NCBI GenBank assembly: GCA_035761505.1
Contig: DASTQX010000177.1
Location: forward strand, 1 to 40,479
From: JAIVJM01 sp035761505
Lineage (GTDB): Bacteria; Acidobacteriota; Blastocatellia; Pyrinomonadales; Pyrinomonadaceae
Direction: 5' to 3'
Length of the DNA stretch: 40,479 bases
The notes under the pieces: model-generated
The model's input: the letters and a program-made list of their open reading frames with translations, nothing else
What the model was told of the DNA's origin: nothing
The model's database searches: none
Translations under genes and position numbers: made by a program
Shown here: in pieces, positions 30,104 to 36,923 of the stretch
How positions within the stretch are numbered: the stretch's first letter is position 1
Layout of the letters: each line of letters opens with the position of its first letter

Positions 30104-30765
30104 CAGGCGCAAGGCGTTTGATTTCCCTTGAGCAGAGGCGCGCGACGTTCGCTGCGCTCGTCGCGGAGGTCGCGGCGTGCCGCCGTTGCGCGGCGATGTG
30201 CGGGCGCAGGCCCGTCCTGAGCGACCTCAACGGCGCGGTCGGGGCGCGCGTGATGTTCGTCGGCGAGGCTCCGGGACGGCAGGGCGGCGACCGGACGCGC
30301 GTCCCCTTTTCGGGCGACCAGTCGGGGCGCAACTTCACGCGCTACCTCGACTCCATCGGCCTCCGGCGCGCGGAGATTTTCATCACCAACGCGGCGCTCT
30401 GTAACCCGCGCACCGAGACGGGCGCGAACCGCCGACCGTCGAGCCGAGAGGTGGCGAACTGCGCGGACTTTCTGCGCCGTCAGATAGAGGTCGTTAATCC
30501 TCCGGTCGTCGTCACGCTCGGCGCGGTCTCGCTTGCCGCGCTCCGGGCCGTCGAGTATCATCAACTCTCTCTCAAAGGGAACGTCGGCGAGATACATCAC
30601 TGGCGCGGGCGTCTGCTCGTGCCGCTCTACCATCCGAGCCCGCAGGTACTCGCCTCGCACCGTCGCGAGGCGGCGCAACTCGAAGACTACAAGTCGGTCG
30701 CGCGCGCTCTCCGCCGCGCCGAAAGAGGCGGCGGCGACGACGGCGCGACCGGCGCGAGAAAGTAA
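30100..30765 (+). CDS. Uracil-DNA glycosylase superfamily protein (family 4-like, Fe-S)
   Basis: Product of 221 residues. It has the superfamily motif A, VMFVGEAPGRQGGDRTRVPF, then GRNFTRYL, and a motif near the C-terminus with LYHPSPQVLASHR. Cysteines arranged as ACRRC near the N-terminus, then ALCNPR and ANCADF, match the four [4Fe-4S] ligands of family 4/5 glycosylases. Such enzymes remove uracil or deaminated bases from DNA. The GTG at 30100 overlaps the stop of the lipoprotein gene as GTGA, implying coupling; the next candidate start is TTG 30119. The pairing of a DNA-repair gene with an exported lipoprotein is unexpected. Confidence 0.85.
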   Translation: MTGARRLISLEQRRATFAALVAEVAACRRCAAMCGRRPVLSDLNGAVGARVMFVGEAPGRQGGDRTRVPFSGDQSGRNFTRYLDSIGLRRAEIFITNAALCNPRTETGANRRPSSREVANCADFLRRQIEVVNPPVVVTLGAVSLAALRAVEYHQLSLKGNVGEIHHWRGRLLVPLYHPSPQVLASHRREAAQLEDYKSVARALRRAERGGGDDGATGARK

Positions 30766-30783
30766 GAGAGGTTCCAAACGATC

Positions 30784-31485
30784 ATGAAAAGCACGCTCAA
30801 TCCCTCCTCGTCCAAGACTTCAAAGACGGCGGCGCTCGCCTTCGTCCTCGCGGCGCTCGCCTTCGTCGCCCTCCAAGCCTCTTCGCTCACGGCTGTCGCG
30901 CAGACGACCGCCTCCGGGACGACGAAGATCGAGAAGAGCGCCGCGCCCTCGACGGCGAAGGCCGCCGACGGCGCTTACGCCTCGGCGTCGAGCACGGCTG
31001 CCGCCGCCGCGCCGAAAGTGGGCGAGGCCGCGCCCGACTTCAAACTGCCTTACGCCACCGCCGAGAAGATTTTCTTCCGCGACGAAGAGCGCATGACGCT
31101 CTCCAGCCAGAAGGGCAAAAACGTCATCCTCGCCTTCTACCCGGCGGACTGGTCGGGCGGCTGCACGACCGAGGTCTGCACCTTCCGCGACACCTTCATG
31201 GAGTTCGGCAAGTTCAACGCCGTCGTCTTCGGCATCAGCGGCGATTACGTCTTCTCGCACCACGAGTGGGCGAAGCACCACAAGCTTCCGTTCGCGCTGC
31301 TCTCCGACCACGACCACTCGGTCGCGCGCGCCTACGCCAGCTACAACGACAAGTACGGCCTCAACAACCGCACCATCTACCTCATTGATAAAGACGGCGT
31401 GGTGCGCTACGTCAACCTCGCCTTCAAGGCGGGCGACAAGAAGGACTACGACACGCTGCGCGCCGAGCTGGAAAAGCTGAAGTAG
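30784..31485 (+). CDS. Exported PrxQ/BCP-type peroxiredoxin
   Basis: Product of 233 residues. The signal peptide (ALAFVLAALAFVALQASSLT) is followed by a Ser/Ala linker and an AhpC/TSA domain. The catalytic stretch FYPADWSGGCTTEVCTF has peroxidatic Cys127 and Cys132 in the C-X4-C arrangement of PrxQ, and Pro, Ser and Arg of the PxxxS/TxxC site are present. It would reduce peroxides in the periplasm, complementing the cytoplasmic 2-Cys peroxiredoxin at 15936. AGAGG lies before the ATG. A GC-rich hairpin follows. Confidence 0.9.
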   Translation: MKSTLNPSSSKTSKTAALAFVLAALAFVALQASSLTAVAQTTASGTTKIEKSAAPSTAKAADGAYASASSTAAAAAPKVGEAAPDFKLPYATAEKIFFRDEERMTLSSQKGKNVILAFYPADWSGGCTTEVCTFRDTFMEFGKFNAVVFGISGDYVFSHHEWAKHHKLPFALLSDHDHSVARAYASYNDKYGLNNRTIYLIDKDGVVRYVNLAFKAGDKKDYDTLRAELEKLK

Positions 31486-31504
31486 CCGCCGCGACCCGTG
31501 CCGC

Positions 31505-31540
31505 GAAAGGGGCGGAGACGTTTCAGTCACCGCCCCCTTC
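31505..31540 (+). terminator. GC-rich hairpin after the exported peroxiredoxin gene
   Basis: GAAAGGGGCGG (31505-31515) pairs with 31530-31540, with one mismatch. The 14-base loop and the poor T content after it (GTCTTCG) make it a moderate candidate. Confidence 0.5.
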
Positions 31541-31647
31541 GTCTTCGACAGACATCTTCGACCGAGGGGCGACGAAGGAGATCGCGCTCTTCAAACTCGT
31601 CCCGGCCCCGCCCGACACGCCCGACGAACACCCGCCGCTTTGTCAGC

Positions 31648-32442
31648 ATGAAGAACAGATCACGAACCCTCGCCACACTCGTCCTGACTCTACTCATCAC
31701 TCTCTCCCTCGCGCCGTCGCTCATCGCTTTGTCGCCGAACGGCGCGCACGCGCAACGACGGTCAACGCGCCGACGCGCCGCGCGTCCTCCGAGAGAGAAG
31801 GTGACGCAGGAAGAGAACATCCGTTTCCCGCGCGCCGGTCGCGTGAAGGTTCGCGCCGTCGAGGCGCGAGGGCGTCTCCCGCGCCTTGAGTTCGTGAGCG
31901 AGGCGACGGGCCGCAGGCTCGGCAGCATCACGCTCGGCACGTCCGCGCCCGAAAGCTACAGGCCGTTGGACGAGCCGGGCATCTCTCTGATTGACCCCTT
32001 CGTGCGTTTCAAGGCGCTCGACGCCGAAGGCTTGCCCGCGCCGCTCGTCTTCGCCGTGGCGGTCAGGCCCGGCGGCTCCGACCACGGCTTCGAGACGACC
32101 CTCATCGCCGCGCGCGGCACGGGCTTTCGCGTGCTCACGACGGAGCCGCTCCTGACTTCCATACAGGGCGGCGTCTTTGTCGGCGACCTCGGCGGCGGGC
32201 GCGGCCCCGGCGCAGCCGTCTGGGGCTTCATCTGGGAAGACGACGAGGTGCATCACGGCAGCCATCGCTACGAGGTGAAGCTCTACCCCTTCGACGCGCG
32301 GCGCGGAGTCTTCCGTCGCGCCGCCGTGCTCCGCTCGAAGCAGAAGCACGAGCGCGGCGAGGACGCTCTGGAAGAACTGGGGCTGCCGCGCTACACCAAC
32401 CTCCTCGACAACTTCCCGGCCATTAAGGATTACCGGAACTGA
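31648..32442 (+). CDS. Exported protein of unknown function
   Basis: Product of 264 residues. A signal peptide (LATLVLTLLITLSLAPSLIA) is followed by a very basic segment (RRSTRRRAARPPREK) and an all-beta-looking body ending in FPAIKDYRN. Phrases such as GGVFVGDLGGGRGPGAAVWG resemble FG-GAP-type or WD-like blades but no complete repeat is clear. The next gene also encodes an exported beta-rich protein, starting 11 bases on, so they are probably co-expressed and may act together. I do not recognise the family. Confidence 0.68.
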   Translation: MKNRSRTLATLVLTLLITLSLAPSLIALSPNGAHAQRRSTRRRAARPPREKVTQEENIRFPRAGRVKVRAVEARGRLPRLEFVSEATGRRLGSITLGTSAPESYRPLDEPGISLIDPFVRFKALDAEGLPAPLVFAVAVRPGGSDHGFETTLIAARGTGFRVLTTEPLLTSIQGGVFVGDLGGGRGPGAAVWGFIWEDDEVHHGSHRYEVKLYPFDARRGVFRRAAVLRSKQKHERGEDALEELGLPRYTNLLDNFPAIKDYRN

Positions 32443-32452
32443 GACGGCACGG

Positions 32453-33253
32453 ATGAGGCGTGGAAATCTTTTGACGTTCATCAAACTCGCGCGCCGCGCG
32501 CTCGTCCCGTCGGCGCTTATCTGCTTCGTCCTGCTCGCGCCGCAGGCGTCGGCGCAGAGCGTCGAGCGCGACTACCTGCCGTTCGCCGAAAGCAGGCTCC
32601 GGCGCTTTCCCTTGAAGCGGACTGAGTTGACGCGCGAGGGGCTGATGAGCGAAGGCGGCGTCAACGTCTCCGGCGTTAAGATTCGTGAGGAGGAAGAGCC
32701 GGGCGCTCGCGGCGGCGCGGCGGGCGCGGAAGAGGAAGACGCGGCCCGGTTCCTCGTCTTCAGCGGGCGCGACCTCGGAGGGCGGGAGTGGCGGGTCACG
32801 ACCGGCACCGGCGTTTACTACGAGGCCGTCTATGAAGGCGACCTCGACCGCAACGGCCAACGCGACCTCGTCGTCTCAATCGGGACGGGCGGCAACGGCC
32901 TCGCGCCGCCCACGCGCCTCGTCTTCCTGACCTTCGACCGCGCGCGCCGCCCCACGCTCTTCAACGCGACCGGCTACTTCGAGTCGCGGCCCGGCGACAT
33001 CTTCGACGTGACGGACTTCGACGGCGACGGTCGCGCCGAACTGCTCTACATGAACTACGGTGACGGCTACTGGATTACGAACCTCTACCGCATGCGCGAC
33101 TCGCGCTGGAGCCGCGTCGAGGGCCGCTTCGCCGGGCTCAACTTCCCCCTCTACACGCGCTTCACCCGCCGCCCCAACCATCGCCCCGTCCGCCCCGCCC
33201 GTGGCCGCAACCCCGTCGCCCCAGACCTCATTAAAGAGAACGCGGAACGATGA
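32453..33253 (+). CDS. Exported protein with FG-GAP/VCBS-like Ca-binding repeats
   Basis: Product of 266 residues. The N-terminal signal peptide is LVPSALICFVLLAPQASA. Two loops of the Ca-binding type DxDxNG/DxDGDG are visible: GDLDRNGQRDLVVSI (about residue 130) and TDFDGDGRAELLYMN (about 188), spaced as consecutive FG-GAP/VCBS blades. These repeats form beta-propellers in extracellular adhesins and enzymes; here only two are clear, so it is either a small or a diverged propeller. Function unknown. It starts 11 bases after the previous exported protein. Its stop is followed at once by foldback H8. Confidence 0.72.
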   Translation: MRRGNLLTFIKLARRALVPSALICFVLLAPQASAQSVERDYLPFAESRLRRFPLKRTELTREGLMSEGGVNVSGVKIREEEEPGARGGAAGAEEEDAARFLVFSGRDLGGREWRVTTGTGVYYEAVYEGDLDRNGQRDLVVSIGTGGNGLAPPTRLVFLTFDRARRPTLFNATGYFESRPGDIFDVTDFDGDGRAELLYMNYGDGYWITNLYRMRDSRWSRVEGRFAGLNFPLYTRFTRRPNHRPVRPARGRNPVAPDLIKENAER

Positions 33254-33258
33254 GTGAG

Positions 33259-33340
33259 AGCAGTTTTCAGTAAGCAGTTTTTCAGATTTCAGATTCAGAG
33301 CTTTCAATTCTCAGAATTGAAAATTGGAAACTCAAAACTG
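33259..33340. repeat. Heptamer-phased foldback element H8 upstream of ygfZ
   Basis: Read on the minus strand, the whole tract breaks into consecutive 7-mers: CAGTTTT, GAGTTTC, CAATTTT, CAATTCT, GAGAATT, then CTGAATC, TGAAATC, TGAAAAA, CTGCTTA, CTGAAAA, CTGCTCT. The two ends (33261-33279 and 33322-33340) are partly complementary, and a tight 9-bp hairpin (33302-33310 with 33314-33322) lies inside. Unit AAGCAGT is shared with H3; CTGAAAA and CTCAAAA with 20696-20723. Stops at 33251, 33255 and 33271 cover three frames. Confidence 0.78.
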
Positions 33341-33439
33341 TCCCGCGTTCGTCGTTCGTGATTTCTTCTGCGCGGGCGCGTGTGGTGTAATGAGTGTGAA
33401 ATCATTGTTGACGGAAGAGGTTTGAGTGCGAGCGAAGTT

Positions 33440-34633
33440 ATGGACGCGGGAATAAAAGGCGAGGTGTCCGAGGCGGCGGCGGCGCGGCGTTCGGCGTTGT
33501 TCGAGGCGCACGAGCGCGCGGGCGCGTCGGTGCGCGTGGAGGACGGGTGGCTCGTCCCGGCGGCTTTCGGCGACGCGGGCGCGGAGTACGAGGCGGTGCG
33601 AGGCGGCGAGAGCGCGGGCCTCTTCGATCTCTCTTCGCGCGCGCGGGTCGAGGTGAGCGGCGCGGAGGCCGTGCAGTTTTTAAACGGCATGGTGACGAAC
33701 GATGTCGCCGCGCTCGCCGACGGCGCGTGGATACACGCGGCCTTCCCGAACGTGCAGGGTCGCTTGCTCGCGCGGGTGCGCGTCCTGCGCCGCGCGGGCG
33801 CGTTCCTCTTCGACACCGAGCCCGCGACGCACGCGGCGCTCCTGAAGACGCTCGAACGCTTCACGCTCGCCGGTGACTTCCGCGTGAAGGACTTGACGTT
33901 GGAGACGGCGCTCGTCTCGGTGCAGGGCGCGCGGGCCGAAGAAATCGTCGGGGCCGCTCTGGGCTTCGACGCCGCCGGCTTGGATCGCGGTCGCGTCGCG
34001 TCCGTGTCGGACGAGAGATTCGGCGACGAGCCTTTGAGCGTCATCCGCGCGACGCACACGGCGGAGGACGGCTTCGACGTGTTCGTCTCCGCGCGGGCGG
34101 CGGCTTCGGTGTGGGATGCGCTCGCCGGTGCGGGCGCGCGGCGGGCGGGCTGCGACGCGTTGGAGGTCTTGCGCGTCGAGGCGGGCGTGCCGCGTTACGG
34201 TGTGGATGCTTCGGAGGCGAACGTGGTGCTCGAAGTCGTGGACGAAGCGGAGGCCGTGAGCTACACGAAGGGCTGCTACGTCGGGCAGGAGATCATCGCG
34301 CGCATCCACTGGCGCGGCCACGTCGCCAAGAAACTCGCGGGCCTCGTCTTCGACGAAGGGGCCGCGCCCGTAGCGGGGGCGAAAATCAAAGGCGCGGAGG
34401 GCGAGAGGGAGATCGGGCGCGTCACTTCGGTCGTCAACTCGCCGCGCCTCGGAGCGCCGGTCGCGCTCGGCCTCGTCAGGTACGAACACCTCGCGGCGGG
34501 GACGGAAGTCAAAGTCTCCGACGGCGAAGAGGCTTCCGTCACGGCGCGCGTCGCGGAGTTGCCGCTGGTGCGCGGCGGTTGGTACGCGGGCGACGTTGAA
34601 GACGCGAGCGCCGGGAAGGAGTCGAGCGCGTGA
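33440..34633 (+). CDS. ygfZ: YgfZ/GcvT-family folate-binding protein
   Basis: Product of 397 residues. It shows the GcvT-like tripartite fold with DLSSRARVEVSGAEAVQFLN near residue 65, and the diagnostic YgfZ motif KGCYVGQEIIARIHWRGHV containing Cys279. YgfZ proteins use folate to help build or repair certain Fe-S enzymes, which matches the redox/Fe-S theme of the window. The ATG at 33440 is preferred; upstream in-frame starts from 33380 would add an unrelated segment, and the Shine-Dalgarno is weak. The stop overlaps the start of the next gene. Confidence 0.88.
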   Translation: MDAGIKGEVSEAAAARRSALFEAHERAGASVRVEDGWLVPAAFGDAGAEYEAVRGGESAGLFDLSSRARVEVSGAEAVQFLNGMVTNDVAALADGAWIHAAFPNVQGRLLARVRVLRRAGAFLFDTEPATHAALLKTLERFTLAGDFRVKDLTLETALVSVQGARAEEIVGAALGFDAAGLDRGRVASVSDERFGDEPLSVIRATHTAEDGFDVFVSARAAASVWDALAGAGARRAGCDALEVLRVEAGVPRYGVDASEANVVLEVVDEAEAVSYTKGCYVGQEIIARIHWRGHVAKKLAGLVFDEGAAPVAGAKIKGAEGEREIGRVTSVVNSPRLGAPVALGLVRYEHLAAGTEVKVSDGEEASVTARVAELPLVRGGWYAGDVEDASAGKESSA

Positions 34634-34944
34634 GCGACAGTGAAGTGGACGCGAAAGGCTCGTCGAAGGCCGAGCCGCCGAGCCGGAATCTCGCCTACGC
34701 TCAGGCGCGGCTCGCTTATTCCATCATCCAATCGCTCCTCGAACACACGCGCGTCACGCAAGACCTCATCGCGTTGATGGCGCAGGTCATTGACGAAGAG
34801 ACGCAGAAGGCGCTCACCAACACGCCGCACTGGGCCGCCTACCTCGACAGCCGCCGCGCGATGGAGCGCACGCGCGAGGAGATCGAACAGTTCGCCGAGG
34901 TGTGGACGCACCTCGCGGAAGAGTCCGACAACCCGCCCGCCTGA
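34630..34944 (+). CDS. Small helical protein coupled to ygfZ, unknown
   Basis: Product of 104 residues from a GTG that overlaps the ygfZ stop as GTGA. It looks all-helical and charged (LAYSIIQSLLEHTRVTQDLI, MERTREEIEQFAEVWTHLAE), without cysteines, signal peptide or known motif. Translational coupling suggests it is made with YgfZ, perhaps as a partner or regulator; that is inference. I do not recognise the family. Confidence 0.65.
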   Translation: MSDSEVDAKGSSKAEPPSRNLAYAQARLAYSIIQSLLEHTRVTQDLIALMAQVIDEETQKALTNTPHWAAYLDSRRAMERTREEIEQFAEVWTHLAEESDNPPA

Positions 34945-34962
34945 GTCTTCCTGCACAGTCTT

Positions 34963-35850
34963 TCAAAAAAGCGTTGGCTGATTCTCCAACTCGTCCGGCT
35001 CGACGGTCTCTTGGCCGAGGAGTCGTTTGAGCTTGTTGACGCTGGCGGGGGCGAAGCCTTCGTAGAAGTTGCTGAAGTAGGCGGAGACGCGCGGGACGCG
35101 GCGCGAGAGTTGTTCGATGGCCTCGGCCCACTGGTCGAGGTTCGCGTCCTGCGGGCGCTGCACGAGGTCGAAGCGCGTGAGGTCGCGCGCGCCCATCCAG
35201 CGGACGTAGGCGAAGTCGGTGGCGTCGAGAATCTTCTCCGCCGCGCGCCACACGCGCCCGCGCGTGACCCACAGCCCTTCGACGAGCGCGAGCGTGGCGT
35301 GCGGGTGGCGGGTGAAGATTTCCAGCAGCTCCGCGTCGAACCAGAAGGGGTCGCGGAACTCGAAGGCGAAGCGGATGTCCGTGGGCAGCAACGGGAGGAA
35401 AGCGGCGAGGGCGAGGGAGTTCTCTTTCGTCGCCTCGAACTGCGGCGGCAGTTGGACGAGCACCGCCGCGAGCTTCTCGCCGAGCAGGCGCGCGCGCTCG
35501 CAGAACTCCTTGAGCACGCGCGCGGCAATCTCGCCTTTGAGGGCTTGCTCGTGCGTAATCTCGCGCGGCAGCTTGAGCGAGAAGGTGAAGCCTTCGGGCG
35601 TCCGCCGCTTCCAGCCTTCGACGGTCGAGGCGGACGGCGTGGCGTAGAAGGTCGAATCAACTTCGACCGTCTCGAAGGCGCGCGCGTAGATTTCCAGCAT
35701 CCGGTCGGCGCGCGTGCCGCGCGGGTAGAAGACGGCCTTCGGCCACGCGGCGGGTGTCACCCAGTCTTCGTAGTTCCAGCCCTGACAGCCGACCTCGACG
35801 CGCGCCGGGCCGCGCCCGACCTCTCCGGTGTTGCGACTCGAATCTTCCAT
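34963..35850 (-). CDS. DUF72 (YecE-like) protein
   Basis: Product of 295 residues with a TIM-barrel-like DUF72 pattern: VGCQGWNYEDWV near the N-terminus, YARAFETVEVDSTFYATPS, FTFSLKLPREITHEQ, LLVQLPPQFEA-like segments and FAFEFRDPFWFD. Function in the family is unknown. The ATG at 35850 has AGGAAGGA about ten bases upstream; the TTG at 35877 adds only nine residues. It is 33 bases from the methyltransferase gene before it, so they are likely co-transcribed. Confidence 0.88.
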   Translation of the reverse strand: MEDSSRNTGEVGRGPARVEVGCQGWNYEDWVTPAAWPKAVFYPRGTRADRMLEIYARAFETVEVDSTFYATPSASTVEGWKRRTPEGFTFSLKLPREITHEQALKGEIAARVLKEFCERARLLGEKLAAVLVQLPPQFEATKENSLALAAFLPLLPTDIRFAFEFRDPFWFDAELLEIFTRHPHATLALVEGLWVTRGRVWRAAEKILDATDFAYVRWMGARDLTRFDLVQRPQDANLDQWAEAIEQLSRRVPRVSAYFSNFYEGFAPASVNKLKRLLGQETVEPDELENQPTLF

Positions 35851-35883
35851 CCCGAAATTTCCTTCCTCGTTCTTCAACCTCTC

Positions 35884-36573
35884 TCAACTCACTTCGCAGA
35901 CGATGATTTGGACGACGCCGCCCAAGCGCTGCTCGACGCGCCGCACGTCGAGCCCCGCGCGCGCGGCCTCTTCCGCCGTCCGGCGGTTGAAGTGGTCTTC
36001 AAACAGAGGGACGGTCAGGAGGTTGAGCGCGTCGAAGGCGTAGCCGAGCAGCCCTCTGGGGCGGACGTGTTCGAGGAGCACGACCCGCCCGCCAGTCCGG
36101 ACGACGCGCCGCAGTTCGTCGAAAGCTTTGGGCGGCGAGGCAACCGAGCAGAAGACGAGCGTGGCGAAGGCCGCGTCGAACACGTCGTCGCCGAAGGGCA
36201 ACGCCTCGGCGCTCGCCTGCCAGAGACGGACGCCGGGCGGGCGCTCCGTCTTGCGGCGCGCGACGAGGAGCATCTCGCGGCGCGGCTCGCTCGCCACGCC
36301 GCGCGCGCCGCGCGGGTAGTGCGCGAAGTTCAAACCCGTCCCCGCGCCGACTTCGAGGAGCCGCGCCTCCGGCGGCAACTCGCCGAGCGCTTCGGCGCGG
36401 AGCCGTCCGAGCCAGCGGCGTTCCAGAGGGCCGAGCGCTCGCTCGTAGTGCGCGGCGAGGCGGTCGTAGATGGGCCCGGCCTTCTTGTTGTCGCGCTCGC
36501 GCGGCGTTTCCAAAACTCTCCGGCCTCCGGCGTCGGCTAAGCTCAGGGAACTTAGAAATTTGGTGAACCGCAT
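35884..36573 (-). CDS. Class I SAM-dependent methyltransferase
   Basis: Product of 229 residues with motif I LLEVGAGTGLNFAHYP, the acidic turn ASEPRREML, FGDDVFDAAFATLVFCSV and VRTGGRVVLLEHVRPRG, a pattern seen in UbiE-like and phospholipid methyltransferases (FNRRTAEEAARAGL towards the end). The substrate cannot be deduced. The start is uncertain: the ATG at 36573 has no Shine-Dalgarno, while a TTG at 36513 (residue 21) has GGAGAG just upstream and would begin the protein at ETPRERDNKKAGPIYD, close to the usual family N-terminus. Confidence 0.83.
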   Translation of the reverse strand: MRFTKFLSSLSLADAGGRRVLETPRERDNKKAGPIYDRLAAHYERALGPLERRWLGRLRAEALGELPPEARLLEVGAGTGLNFAHYPRGARGVASEPRREMLLVARRKTERPPGVRLWQASAEALPFGDDVFDAAFATLVFCSVASPPKAFDELRRVVRTGGRVVLLEHVRPRGLLGYAFDALNLLTVPLFEDHFNRRTAEEAARAGLDVRRVEQRLGGVVQIIVCEVS

Positions 36574-36923
36574 CCAAAAAAATGGATATAAACCCGTTTC
36601 CGGGAGCGCTTTTTAGCGGAATCATTCGACTTTCCGCGCCGCCCGTTGCGGGCATGAAGCTTGCCTCTTTTTAATTATAACAGCCGCGCGTTTTGCCCAT
36701 ACTTCACCTCGCGCCCCAAGCGCGGTTGCCAGTCCGGATCCAATTCTTCAATTCGCTCAGAACAAGGGGAAGGTTCTCGTCGAGAATCCTTCGGCTTCGA
36801 CGGTTCAGTTTATTCGTTCCGCCGTTCCGGTCTTTTTCATCTGCGGTCTAATCCAGACATCCGTTCCGCCCCACTTCCTGAGGGCGGCTGCTGCTCACCT
36901 TGACACTCTCGGAGGGAAAACAA
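36574..36923. other. Long divergent spacer / leader of the Oar-like receptor gene
   Basis: This 350-base gap holds no gene. It has an AT-rich stretch at 36669-36680 in which TATAAT (minus) and TATAAC (plus) overlap, possibly a bidirectional promoter core, though good -35 hexamers are missing. Further in is a cluster of small dyads, AGAAC/GTTCT at 36759-36777 and TTCTCG/CGAGAA at 36774-36786. A strong GGAGGG lies at 36911-36916. Confidence 0.4.

Noticed and set aside
36759..36786. LexA-type operator in the receptor leader
   Set aside because: The AGAAC/GTTCT arms are short with a 9-base spacer and do not match a defined LexA consensus; noted only as dyads.
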